A stretch of DNA of 64,000 nt from Oscillospiraceae bacterium (GCA_910575815.1 CAJTFN010000004.1:62001-126000), one strand, 5' to 3'. Shown: positions 7,402-16,344, counted from the first letter of the stretch. Notes: generated by a model from the sequence alone, not told the origin. Numbers and translations: made by a program.

Positions 7402-9105
7402 ATGGCGAGGACGAAGCGTAAGGTCAATCCTATTCTGTCGGTAGCGACTCCCGTAGAAAAGCCCAAGCGGGTGTATCATGCGGGCGGCTATGTCCGGCTG
7501 TCGGTAGAGGACAGCGGAAAACCCGGAGCGGACACGATTATCAATCAGCAGGAATTGATTCAGAGCTATATTGACAGTCAGCCGGATATGCAGTTTCATG
7601 ACCTCTACTGTGATAACGGACGGACAGGGACCAACTTTGACCGCCCGGAGTTTGAGCGGCTGATGGAGGATGTGCGAACCGGGAAGGTAGACTGCATTGT
7701 GGTCAAGGACTTATCCCGGTTTGGCCGCAACTACCGGGAAACCGGCAACTATCTGGAGCGGATTTTTCCTCTCCTGGATGTGCGGTTTATCGCTGTCAAC
7801 GACAATTTTGATACGCTGACCGCTGAACGGTCCCAGGACGGCTATATCGTGCCTCTGAAAAATATCTTCAACGAGGTTTACAGCAAGGACATCTCCAGAA
7901 AGCTGCTACCCGTATTCGCGGCAAAACAGCGAAACGGGGAATTTATCGGTGCCTGGTCGATTTACGGTTATCAGAAGTGCCCTGACGACCATCACCGGAT
8001 TGAGCCAGACCTGGAGTCCGCGCCTGTGGTCCGGGAAATCTTTCAATGGCGGCTTTCCGGCATGAGCTACCAGAATATCGCACGGAAGCTAAACGAACGG
8101 AACGTCCCGTCACCTGCCCGGTATCATTATTTAAAGGGCAGGTCAAAGTCTGAACGCTATGCCAATACGATTTGGAATGTATGCTCCGTTAAGAACATAC
8201 TGTCCAGCGAGGTCTACCTGGGCCATATGGTGCAGGGCCGGAAACGCTCTGGGTTCTCCGAGGGCAGAAAGTCCTACCGTGCCCCGAAATCCGAGTGGGT
8301 GATTGTTCGCAACACCCATGAGCCTTTGGTGGACGAAGAAACCTTTCAAGCGGTCCAGCAGATAGCGGAAAAGGCCAAAACCACTTACCATGAGAGGCAG
8401 GGGAAATATGACACGCTGGGGACCACCCCCAATATTCTCCGAAAGCTGGTCTATTGCGCGGACTGCAAGCGGCCTCTGGTGCGGTACAAGAATGTGAACA
8501 GCAGCAAGGGGAGATGTTACTACGTCTATATCTGTCAGTCCCATTCTGATAATCCCGATTCCTGCCCCAAAAAGTATTTTCATGAAATAAAGTTGATTGA
8601 AATTCTTTGGGATACCTTACAGCGAGAAATTGCGCTGGCTGAAAATCTGGACAGGCTGGTGCGGCAGTACAGCAAATCCCCCAAGGCGGTCAGCCGGGAG
8701 GAGGCAGTCAAGCGGGAGATCACCGCCGCAAAGCAATCTCTCAGCCGTGCGGAAATGCTTTATGACAGCCTGTTTCAGAATTATGCTGATAAGCTGATGT
8801 CGGAGCGGGAATACATGGAAATGAAGCAACAATACCGCTCTGATATGGAACGGGCACAAGCCCGGTTGGATGAACTGGAACAGCGGCAGAAGGACGAACG
8901 CCAGCAGACCACGGAAAACCCTTGGCTTACCGTCTGCGGACGGTTCAAAGAAGAACAGGCGTTGACGGAGGCTATGGCCCATGCGCTGATTGAGCGGGTG
9001 GAGATTGACGCGGAAAACCATGTCAGCATTACCCTCTGTTACCAGGACGAGTACAATGCCCTGGTTCGGCTGCTGGCGACGGAGGGAGAGGCGGTGTCCG
9101 CATGA
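7402..9105 (+). CDS. Large serine recombinase 2
   Basis: The protein has 567 residues. ATG 7402 is chosen because GGAAGGGAGG precedes it and the upstream gene has just stopped. Catalytic Ser is in GGYVRLSVED and Arg in DLSRFGRN. The zinc site is YCADCKRPL ... CQSHSDNPDSC, and a coiled coil lies at about residues 420-520. It has the same layout as its neighbours but clearly different sequence, so the trio is not a recent triplication. It probably acts with them as a heteromeric recombinase. Confidence 0.9.
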   Translation: MARTKRKVNPILSVATPVEKPKRVYHAGGYVRLSVEDSGKPGADTIINQQELIQSYIDSQPDMQFHDLYCDNGRTGTNFDRPEFERLMEDVRTGKVDCIVVKDLSRFGRNYRETGNYLERIFPLLDVRFIAVNDNFDTLTAERSQDGYIVPLKNIFNEVYSKDISRKLLPVFAAKQRNGEFIGAWSIYGYQKCPDDHHRIEPDLESAPVVREIFQWRLSGMSYQNIARKLNERNVPSPARYHYLKGRSKSERYANTIWNVCSVKNILSSEVYLGHMVQGRKRSGFSEGRKSYRAPKSEWVIVRNTHEPLVDEETFQAVQQIAEKAKTTYHERQGKYDTLGTTPNILRKLVYCADCKRPLVRYKNVNSSKGRCYYVYICQSHSDNPDSCPKKYFHEIKLIEILWDTLQREIALAENLDRLVRQYSKSPKAVSREEAVKREITAAKQSLSRAEMLYDSLFQNYADKLMSEREYMEMKQQYRSDMERAQARLDELEQRQKDERQQTTENPWLTVCGRFKEEQALTEAMAHALIERVEIDAENHVSITLCYQDEYNALVRLLATEGEAVSA

Positions 9106-10748
9106 ATGGTGTCACCGCCAAATATATCCGTCTGTCCGCCGAGGATAACGATTTGGGTGAAAGCGGAAAGACCGAATCCAACAGCGTTACGAACCAGAGG
9201 AATTTGCTGGACGCTTTTATCAGCCAAACCCCGGAATTGGCTGACAGCAATGTAATCGAGTTCTGTGATGATGGGTGGAGCGGCAAAAACTTTGAGCGTC
9301 CCGGCTTTCAAGAAATGATCGCCAAAGCGCGGGCGGGGAAAATCCAATGTATCGTAGTGAAGGATTTGTCCCGGTTTGGCCGTGATTATCTCACAGTCGG
9401 CAATTACATTTCCAGCGTGTTTCCCTTTCTGGGAGTACGGTTTATCGCCGTCAATGACGGGTTTGACAGCATCCGGCCCGCCGATATTGACAGCCTGGAA
9501 ACCTCTTTCAGGGCCCTGATTTACGATTTCTACAGCCGTGACTTATCCCGGAAGATACGGAGCATAAAGCGGTTTCGTGCCCAGCAGGGGGACTTCCTTT
9601 CCTCGTTCGCGCCCTATGGCTACGTCAAGGAACCGGCTCATAAAAAGCAGCTTGTCATTGACCCGGAGGCGGCGGAGATTGTGCGGCGTATTTTCCGGCT
9701 GACGGCAGACGGCCAGAAGAAAGAACAGATTGCAAGACAGCTCAACCGTGAAGGCGTACCTACTCCCATGCTTTACAAGCGGGCGGCTGGGTGTACCCGC
9801 ACCAAATGGAACAATCTGTTTGATAAAAACTTTTGGACGGGCAGTCTGATTTATGGCATCCTGCGGGATGAACGGTATGTTGGCAGGATTGTCTATGGAA
9901 AGCATACTCGTGACCGAATCGGTCATGCCCATGTGGTTCGGGTGGCCCGCGAGGATTGGATTGTTGTAGACGATACCCATGAGGGCATTGTGACACAAGA
10001 AGAATTTGATCGCGCACAGGCGGCGATACGGGCATCCAGACATGGAGCAGTCAAAAATCATAACCATCCGTTGCAGAAGAAAATCCGCTGCGGCATCTGC
10101 GGCTACGCTATGAGCCGGGTACAGGGGTCAGCGCCATACTTTGTTTGCCGCACCTCTCGTATGAACGCCGCCTATACTTGCAGATGCAGAACACCCGAGG
10201 CTGATATTCTGGAAACCGTGACCGAAGGACTTCGTGTGCAAGCGTTGATGGCGGTGGAGTTGAGCCGGTTATGGGAGGAACAGCGCCAGGGCCGGAAAAA
10301 GGATATTGCTGCCGCAAGGAAAAACCTTGCCGGACTGCGGGAGAAACACCAGCGGCTTTCCCAGCAGGTCAGCGGCCTCTATGAATCCTTTGTGATGGGT
10401 GAGGTTAGCAAGGCGGAATATCTTGCCGCCAAAGCAGCCGCCGTCCGCCAGAGGAACGATACCGCCGCCCAGATCAGTGAACTGGAGGCCGTGTTAGACA
10501 ACATGGGCGTGGACGGCAGCTTGCGGAACGGCTTTATTTCTGCCTTTGGAAAGTATCTGGAGGTAGAGGAAATTACCGATGAGATCGCGGCGGACGTTTT
10601 GAAAGAGGTCCGCATCCACCCAGGAGGGCGGATTGAAACCGTATGGAATTACCAGGATGAGCTGAAAAAGCTGATACTTGATTTACAAGGAGATCATCAG
10701 GATGGAGCACAAGAGAGCTTGGATTTATTGCAGGGTTGCGGACCCTGA
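9102..10748 (+). CDS. Large serine recombinase 3
   Basis: The protein has 548 residues. It overlaps recombinase 2 by four bases (ATGA). Catalytic Ser is in KYIRLSAED and Arg in DLSRFGRD. Zinc ligands are in CGICGYAMSR ... CRTSRMNAAYTCRC, and a coiled coil follows. It is coupled to the gene before it and overlaps the small recombinase-like gene after it, so all four products are likely made together. Confidence 0.9.
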   Translation: MNGVTAKYIRLSAEDNDLGESGKTESNSVTNQRNLLDAFISQTPELADSNVIEFCDDGWSGKNFERPGFQEMIAKARAGKIQCIVVKDLSRFGRDYLTVGNYISSVFPFLGVRFIAVNDGFDSIRPADIDSLETSFRALIYDFYSRDLSRKIRSIKRFRAQQGDFLSSFAPYGYVKEPAHKKQLVIDPEAAEIVRRIFRLTADGQKKEQIARQLNREGVPTPMLYKRAAGCTRTKWNNLFDKNFWTGSLIYGILRDERYVGRIVYGKHTRDRIGHAHVVRVAREDWIVVDDTHEGIVTQEEFDRAQAAIRASRHGAVKNHNHPLQKKIRCGICGYAMSRVQGSAPYFVCRTSRMNAAYTCRCRTPEADILETVTEGLRVQALMAVELSRLWEEQRQGRKKDIAAARKNLAGLREKHQRLSQQVSGLYESFVMGEVSKAEYLAAKAAAVRQRNDTAAQISELEAVLDNMGVDGSLRNGFISAFGKYLEVEEITDEIAADVLKEVRIHPGGRIETVWNYQDELKKLILDLQGDHQDGAQESLDLLQGCGP

Positions 10749-11031
10749 CGCACATGCGCTGGCGGTTCAACAGGCCAGCGGGTTAGACTTCTCCCGCCGT
10801 GGGCTGGCAGAGGTTTCCGCTGCGGTGGCCGATGGGAAAATCGACCTCCTGCTGGTAGCAAACATCTCACGCCTGGGGCGGGATGTGGGAAAGACAGACG
10901 CTTATCTGCGCTGGCTGGAAGATCAGTTTATTGAAGTAGTCTGCGCCGATGGTACTGTGCCGCAGACGGCCACGGAGATACTGCATGAGCTGGTGAAAGC
11001 AAGCGGCGTTTCTATAGATAGGGTACGTTAG
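10702..11031 (+). CDS. Small resolvase-like protein lacking the catalytic Ser
   Basis: The protein has 109 residues. The ATG follows AAGGAGATCATCAGG and overlaps recombinase 3 by 47 bases. The fold is that of a resolvase catalytic domain, but the nucleophile position reads YCRVA rather than YCRVS, while the Arg motif (NISRLGRDVGKTD) is kept. The stretch between strand 1 and SGLDFSRRGL looks about 25 residues shorter than in relatives I remember. No DNA-binding domain follows. It may be an accessory or directionality partner rather than an enzyme, or a decayed copy. Confidence 0.75.
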   Translation: MEHKRAWIYCRVADPDAHALAVQQASGLDFSRRGLAEVSAAVADGKIDLLLVANISRLGRDVGKTDAYLRWLEDQFIEVVCADGTVPQTATEILHELVKASGVSIDRVR

Positions 11032-11093
11032 GGATATAGGTTCTACTTTCGACACCGTTCATAATTTATTTACACCTTTCTTTTGTTCCGTGC

Positions 11094-12485
11094 TTGACAT
11101 CAGCGGACAAGGGATTTTCCGGCAAGAACACGGACCGCCCCCGCTTCCAGGAGCTTATGGCCGACATCAAGCGGGGCCTGATCCGCCGGGTGGTGGTCTA
11201 CAAGCTGGACCGTATCAGCCGTTCTATCCTGGACTTCGCAACCATGATGGAGCTCTTTCAGCAGTACAACGTGGAGTTCGTTTCCTCTACGGAAAAGTTT
11301 GATACCTCCACACCCATGGGCCGGGCTATGCTGAACATCTGCATTGTGTTCGCACAACTGGAGCGCGAGACAATCCAGAAGCGGGTAACGGACGCCTACT
11401 ATTCCCGTTGCCAGCGTGGTTTTCACATGAGTGGCACCGCCCCCTACGGCTTCAAGCTGGAGCCCACCACCATCCAGGGTATCCGCACGAAAATGATGAT
11501 CCCGGACCCCGACACGGCAAATATCGCCCGGTTGATGTTTGAGATGTACGCCGAGCCGTCCACGTCGTTCGGGGACATCGCCCGGTACTTCGCCCAGGAG
11601 GGCATCCTGGTGTACGAAAAGGAATTGAGCCGGGGCTTCATTTCTCAAATGCTCCGCAACCCCATTTATGCCCAGGCGGACCTGGAGCTGTACGAGTTCT
11701 TCAAGGGGCAGGGGGCCGTGGTGGTGAACGAGGCGGCGGACTTCGCCGGGACCAACGGCTGCTATCTCTACCAGGGCCGGGACGTGCAGGAGCGGAAAAA
11801 CAAGGACCTGAAAAATCAGATCCTTGTGCTGGCCCCCAGCGAGGGCATTGTTCCCGCCGATACCTGGCTGCGGTGCCGGAAAAAGCTGATGGCAAATATC
11901 ACGTTCCAGGGCGGGCGCAAGCCGAAAAATACCTGGCTGGCCGGAAAGATGAAATGCGGCCACTGTGGGCGGGCGCTGAAAAGCCTGGGCAACCGGGCCG
12001 GAACCCACTACCTTTATTGCACCAAGCGGGCGGACAATATGAGCTGCGAGGGCTGCGGGACGCTTCGGACGGCGGAGTTTGAGCAGTTTGTCTATGAGGC
12101 TATGGTGCATAAGCTGTCCGAGTTCCAAACCCTGACCGCCCAAACCGAAACAGTCAACCCCAGGCTGACCGCCTTAAACGTGGAGCTGGCCCAGGTGGAG
12201 GACGAGATTGAAAAGCTGCTGAACACCCTGACCGGGGCCAGCGCGGTTTTGATGTCCTACGCCAACGGGAAGATTGAGGAGCTGGACGCCCGCCGTCAAG
12301 GGCTGATAAAGGAGATTGCCGCGCTGAACGCTGAAAGCGTCTCCCCGCAAAAGATTGAGTACCTGTCCTCCCACCTGGGGAATTGGGACAACATCGACTT
12401 TGACGACCGGCGGCAGGTGGCCGACATCATTCTTTCCCAGGTCCAAGCCACCGCCGAGCGCGTTTCTTTTGAGTGGAAAATCTGA
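11094..12485 (+). pseudogene. Serine recombinase gene lacking its 5' end
   Basis: The frame enters a recombinase in mid-domain (DKGFSGKNTDRPRFQEL), so about 45 N-terminal residues with the catalytic Ser are absent. The Arg motif (YKLDRISRSI), the recombinase domain, the zinc site (KCGHCGRAL ... CTKRADNMSC) and a coiled coil follow to a normal end. The only start is TTG 11094, without a ribosome site. It is a different subfamily from the trio upstream. The simplest reading is that the element to the left integrated into this gene and moved its 5' part to the element's other end. Confidence 0.85.
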
Positions 12486-12593
12486 TTTCTTACCCCCAGC
12501 GCCTTATTCAATGGTGTGTTTACCATTGTCAAGCGATGTTTGACATATAGGAATACATTGCATCCCCGCTTATTCTCTAAAATGGTACTGTCT

Positions 12594-12628
12594 TGGGCTT
12601 GACTTTTGGGTGCCTAAGCTCGTGGAAG
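12594..12628. repeat. Direct repeat copy A (35 bp, integrase-derived)
   Basis: The sequence matches 13676-13710 at 30 of 35 positions in the same orientation. Read on the minus strand it encodes FHELRHPKVKP, resembling the HDLRH box of tyrosine integrases. With copy B it flanks about 1 kb carrying an IS200-like remnant and a zinc-finger gene. Confidence 0.7.
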
Positions 12629-12674
12629 TGGAAAACGGAACATGATATAATGATATTATGATATAATCCCTCCA

Positions 12675-12706
12675 AGTGCTATGGTTTGCGCCATAGCACT
12701 TTTTAT
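12675..12706 (+). terminator. Intrinsic terminator
   Basis: A 10-base stem (AGTGCTATGG with CCATAGCACT) has a six-base loop and is followed by TTTTATAT. The nearest upstream gene is the truncated recombinase ending at 12485. Confidence 0.8.
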
Positions 12707-13032
12707 ATAGTAAGCTTCTGGACCTTAAGGAATTGAAAATTATAAATAGGGGATATTCTGTTTGCCTCATAGTTTTGTCTGGCGGTCATAGTGCAGGTGG
12801 AGTTTATTTGTTTAGAGAGTGATATATTCCTGTACCAATATTTTCACCTGGATTAATGCTTGGCATTGTTCTCACAGATTCTACAAGGCCATAGCCGCTA
12901 AATTATAACATATATACCACTATTTAAATATAATAATTTTCGGCTTTGTTAGTTATAAGAATTTGAGAAAAAGTTGATTTTTTATAAGTTCTATGATATA
13001 ACCTATGCTAAGAAAATCTTGGAGTGAACGAT

Positions 13033-13176
13033 ATGAAAAATAATTACTTCTCAGACATTGTATGGCATTGTAATTACCAACTTGTTCTTGTGCCCCGGAA
13101 TATGGCAACAAGTGCATTTTGTATACTTAAGCGGGAGTTGGAGACGATCTTTCCAAGACTGGTGCAGCGAACATAG
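13033..13176 (+). pseudogene. IS200-like transposase N-terminal remnant (tentative)
   Basis: Forty-seven codons follow TTGGAGTGAACGAT. The opening MKNNYFSDIVWHCNYQLVLV resembles the first beta strand of Y1 transposases (WNCKYHIVFAPKYRR in the family). The catalytic HUH and Tyr segments are missing and the frame stops at 13174. It is too short to be sure; a chance match remains possible. Confidence 0.35.
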
Positions 13177-13199
13177 CGCAGAGAAATTATTGCGCTGCT

Positions 13200-13640
13200 A
13201 TGAGGCTGGCGCAAATCTTCTTCCGGCAAATCAAGTTGGACATAGCCTCACCGGAGCTGTGCGCTCAGTGGCACCCCACATATAATCCCTTACCTCCCAG
13301 TGCCTACATGGCACATTCCAACAAAAAGGTTTGGTGGCACTGTGAGAGAGGACATGAATGGCAAGCCACACCCGACTCCCGAATGGGCGGAAGTGGCTGC
13401 CCCTATTGCAATGGACGACTAGCCAGTAAGGAAAACTGTCTTGCCACGCTTAATCCGGTCTTAGCTGCCGAGTGGGATTATGATGTAAATGACAACTTGA
13501 CTCCAGAACAGGTCCTCCCCAGATCTATGCGGATGGTTGGATGGATTTGCCAATCCTGTGGTTGTCGTTGGAATGCGCCGATTGCTTATCGCACAGAAGG
13601 GAGCGGCTGTCCTGTGTGCCGGAAAAAGAAAAAAAGCTGA
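13200..13640 (+). CDS. DUF4379-type treble-clef zinc protein, possibly 5'-truncated
   Basis: The protein has 146 residues with repeated treble-clef units: VWWHCERGHEWQATPDSR then GGSGCPYC, and GWICQSCGCRWNAPIAYR then GSGCPVC. ATLNPVLAAEWDYDVN is the linker typical of DUF4379 repeats. In larger relatives such repeats sit with Vsr-like nucleases; none is seen here. ATG 13200 has no ribosome site, so the gene may have lost its start. It lies between the 35-bp direct repeats as apparent cargo. Confidence 0.65.
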   Translation: MRLAQIFFRQIKLDIASPELCAQWHPTYNPLPPSAYMAHSNKKVWWHCERGHEWQATPDSRMGGSGCPYCNGRLASKENCLATLNPVLAAEWDYDVNDNLTPEQVLPRSMRMVGWICQSCGCRWNAPIAYRTEGSGCPVCRKKKKS

Positions 13641-13671
13641 GAACTATGCAGCGATTAAGGAAAGCCTGTAT

Positions 13672-14632
13672 GTCGTGGGCTTGACATTTGGGTGCCTCAA
13701 GTCATGGAAGCGAATGCTGGGGAGACCAGCCCGCTTCAACAGAACTTTCAGATGTCGGTAGGCGGAGCCAGGGTCGGCAGGCCGTTCCGGTTTCAGCGGG
13801 ATGGGAAATATCCACTCAGTCAGTGCGGTTTTCGCGCGCAGAGAAGCTGTGCCGTACTGGCCGGCAGCACAATTTTCCGAATGCTGGCGCTGGTCTTGAT
13901 ATCCCCGGCGGTCAAGCCACCACTATCTTCTCAATAAACTGTGCGTCAGATTTTCAGTGTACCGCTGACCTCATCGAAGTCTTCCCACTTGAGTCCGCAG
14001 ATCTCACCCTGCCGTAGGCCGGTGGTCAGTTCCGTATAGAAGAAGTCACACCAGATTTCATCCTCCGCAATGACTTTCATGAACACATCCAACTGCTCAT
14101 CTGTCAGGACTTGTTTTGCTCCATAGCTGAACTTGGGCGCAACGATCTGTTCGGTGGTATTGCTGGCAATCAGGTGCGCCTTCTGCGCCGCTTTCAGTAC
14201 GCCGTGGAGCGTGGTGTGGACGCGGTGCACCGTACCACTGGCCAGACTGTCACTCGGCTTTTCGTAGAATTGCTGGATATCTTTTGGTATGATCCGGGCC
14301 AGCTGTTTATCACCCAGGGCAGGCCTGATATGGTTTTCGACGTAGCTGTAGTAGTTCCTCAGCGTGTTGGAACTCAGAGTGTCCGCCATACTCTCCAGCC
14401 ACTGGTCGAGCCACTCCGAGAGAGACATCCTACTCTGTTCTGTCAAGTCGGCGCCCTGATAGCTGTCGATGTGCTGGCGGAGCTTTGCGGACAGCTTCTT
14501 TTGCGTGGGCGCATAGACGTAGTGGAAGATGGACTCGCCGTTTTCCTTGTGGCTCACCATGATGTGGCCCTCCCAGCGGCCGTCATCCCGCTTGCATACC
14601 ATGCCGTCGCCGGATGGTCTGCGCTTTGCCAT
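13672..14632 (-). pseudogene. int: Tyrosine recombinase (integrase), decayed
   Basis: The first 228 codons give an AP2-like/SAM-like arm and the start of the catalytic domain with the first Arg (TTGLRQGEICGL). After GTLKI the frame meets TGA (13946-13948), but similarity continues through a second TGA (RTVY-stop-EDSGGLTAGDIKTSAS...). A frameshift after LCARK leads into TALTEWIFPIPLKPERPAD and SIRFHDLRH. The final His and the Tyr nucleophile are absent. Two stops, one frameshift and a lost 3' end make it inactive. It lies with xis, HTH and DUF6809 genes on the same strand. Confidence 0.88.
13676..13710. repeat. Direct repeat copy B (35 bp, within the integrase remnant)
   Basis: This is the partner of 12594-12628. 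On the minus strand it encodes RFHDLRHPNVKP in the same frame as the decayed integrase, so this copy is the 3' part of that gene at the point where integrase similarity ends. Confidence 0.7.
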
Positions 14633-14635
14633 CTG

Positions 14636-14932
14636 TTATTCACCTCCAGTCCGAATATCGCCATCGTTGTCATCTATGCACTCGGCCATGATCCTGACAC
14701 CCAATCGAAAGCCTAGGATAAAATTTTCGGTTGCTGGGATGCTGTTGATCTCGTGTTGTGACCGGATGGGTTTTGTAAGAACCTCCTGCTCAGCTCCTCC
14801 GCGATGCTCCATGAGTTGTTTTTCATAGCTGGCAACACGATCCACCGCTTTCTTCAGCTCTGAATCAGGTATCATCCGCTGCTTGTTGGGTGTGATATTA
14901 CCATAGTAGAAATCCTCAAGAGTTGTTCTCAT
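14636..14932 (-). CDS. DUF6809-like small protein
   Basis: The protein has 98 residues. The start is chosen at MRTTLEDFYYGNITPNKQRM, the usual beginning of this family, with AAAGG upstream. The rest is helical (ELKKAVDRVASYEKQLMEHR ... FILGFRLGVRIMAECI). DUF6809 proteins commonly neighbour integrases in Firmicute elements; function is unknown. It ends three bases before the integrase start, so the two were probably co-transcribed. Confidence 0.7.
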   Translation of the reverse strand: MRTTLEDFYYGNITPNKQRMIPDSELKKAVDRVASYEKQLMEHRGGAEQEVLTKPIRSQHEINSIPATENFILGFRLGVRIMAECIDDNDGDIRTGGE

Positions 14933-15124
14933 GTCTACTACCTTTTTTGCAACACCAACACATACCACACTTCGCGGAATATAGCTACTACTTTTTTCGA
15001 GGACTGTTATTCTTTGTTTTGCGACGCAATATTTGAGTATATCCTCGCCTGTGCCCATCGAGAACGCGGCGTCTATAGGGGCTGATCTGAAACAGACCCC
15101 CGCGCTGATCCCCGCTGAAATTCC

Positions 15125-15300
15125 GGAAAACCACCTGTGACAGTCACCTTGCAGAATGCTGAAACCAGGCGGTTCTCCCTCTATCTTTTTGGTTTTCGAC
15201 CACCTGTCCCAGCAAAAAGTTAAAATTCCGACCACCTATGGAAAAGCCCCGCCCTGCTCTGCGGGGCAGCGTGGTCGGCAGGGGGGCGCGTAAGCGGCAC
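15125..15300. other. Non-coding block with ACCACCT repeats and an oriT-like stretch
   Basis: Three AACCACCTG/GACCACCT-like units lie at about 15130, 15198 and 15229. The last forms an inverted repeat with GTGGTCGG (15270-15277) around a GC hairpin (GCCCCGC ... GCGGGGC). The minus strand then reads CTTACGCGCCCCCTG (about 15278-15292), which resembles the nic core of IncQ/MobA-type origins (TAAGTGCGCCCT). No relaxase gene is in the window. The wider gap 14933-15471 has no convincing gene. Confidence 0.35.
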
Positions 15301-15471
15301 TTGCCTTTATCCTGTATATTTTTCGCCTCGGTTCACCTGCCACTTTCAGTTGTGCTGAACTCACTGGATGGCGCACACAGGCCACACGCTTTTGACATGG
15401 CTACGTCTGCGGTGAGCGGTGGCTTGTTACCTTCCGGATAGCAGAGAGGCCACACAGCGGCGCACAGGCTG

Positions 15472-15906
15472 TCACGCTGAGCTGCACACGTTACCCCGAA
15501 GTGCGAGTGCCTTTGCGACTTGTTGACGTTCGGCTGCCACATCCATCTGCGTCAACTGCTGTTCGTAGAACTGGTCGATGGCCAGCTGGATTGGACGGAT
15601 GGTGTAGCGCAGATTGCCGTTGCGCTTCAGACCAGTCTTGGTGGTGACTGTCGTGTTCTCTGTACTGATGAGCTGCCGCTCATCCGGCTCACACACATAC
15701 TTGCGGACAGTGTTGGCGCTCATTTTCACCGCTCTGCCGATAGTATTATGGCTGGGCCAGCACTGATAGGTACTCCTGTTCTCACAGCAGAGCAGGAACG
15801 AGTAAACAGCCAGCGCACCAGGTGACAGGCCCAGCAGGAATATCTCGTTGGGCAGTTGGAAGTAGTTCTTGACTGGATCACGTTTGGGACACGGTTTGTA
15901 TTTCAC
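15472..15906 (-). CDS. HTH_36-type DNA-binding protein
   Basis: The protein has 144 residues. The GTG start follows AGGGAGGTGCAGA and overlaps the xis stop (GTGA). Residues 10-75 match a replication-initiator/HTH_36-like winged helix (NYFQLPNEIFLLGLSPGALA ... SHNTIGRAVKMSANTVRKYV). The C-terminal half is polar and helical. It is part of the integration cassette, and could control excision or initiate replication of the excised circle. Confidence 0.75.
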   Translation of the reverse strand: MKYKPCPKRDPVKNYFQLPNEIFLLGLSPGALAVYSFLLCCENRSTYQCWPSHNTIGRAVKMSANTVRKYVCEPDERQLISTENTTVTTKTGLKRNGNLRYTIRPIQLAIDQFYEQQLTQMDVAAERQQVAKALALRGNVCSSA

Positions 15907-16115
15907 TCTGCACCTCCCTGGGTGTGCTGAGACACCCACTCCGCGAATTCCTCCTTGGGTACTTCAAGCCTATTGCCTATTTTGGGAACAGGGAAATCTC
16001 GTTCGTGCATCAGTTCGTAGCCGTTGGACGGTGAGATGCCCAGTACCCTTGGCACTATTGCTGCGTTCAGAAACAGCGGCAGTTCATTATAACTTTTGTA
16101 GGTGGATTCTTTCAT
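15903..16115 (-). CDS. xis: Excisionase-like HTH protein
   Basis: The protein has 70 residues. The start at MKESTYKSYNELPLFL follows AAAGGAGGACAAG. It is a MerR/HTH_17-like fold (LNAAIVPRVLGISPSNGYEL, then KIGNRLEVPKEEFAEWV), the usual shape of Xis proteins that bend DNA for tyrosine integrases. It is the first gene of the minus-strand cassette xis-HTH-DUF6809-int. It looks intact although its integrase is dead. Confidence 0.8.
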   Translation of the reverse strand: MKESTYKSYNELPLFLNAAIVPRVLGISPSNGYELMHERDFPVPKIGNRLEVPKEEFAEWVSQHTQGGAE

Positions 16116-16344
16116 GTCGCACTTGTCCTCCTTTTTTGTTGGGTCAGTTTTTCTCTGCCTTTCTGCACTGGCTCTCCTCACCTTTCTACCACAACCCGTA
16201 ACGATTGAAACGGAACTTTTTTATAACCGAGGTAGCAAAATGTTCTCCTGTTCAGAGTGTAGAAATCCCCATCCCTATACCACAACCTCCAGATCCCAAA
16301 AGTGGTGCAACACGTTCCTAACTGAAAAGGTTAGACGTTGAGCC

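Larger units (their letters stand above)
1..11090. mobile_element. Right part of an integrative element with three serine recombinases
   Basis: This is inferred from content. Regulators, two ParB-like genes and three tandem large serine recombinases are a common end module of Clostridia integrative elements. The left end lies outside the window. The right edge is placed at about 11040-11090, where the last small recombinase-like gene ends and a recombinase gene lacking its 5' part begins. The exact crossover site cannot be read from one copy. No relaxase or secretion gene is visible here, so I cannot say whether the element is conjugative. Confidence 0.55.
12486..13020. other. AT-rich interval without a clear gene
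   Basis: This holds one copy of a 35-bp direct repeat (12594-12628), short TGATATAAT-like repeats (about 12645-12667), a terminator (12675-12706) and AT-rich DNA up to 13020. No protein-coding frame here looks real. Confidence 0.5.

Noticed and set aside
13934..13948. In-frame TGA codons in the integrase read as recoding (for example selenocysteine)
   Set aside because: They fall at non-catalytic positions, a frameshift follows, and the gene lacks its catalytic Tyr. Ordinary decay explains them.
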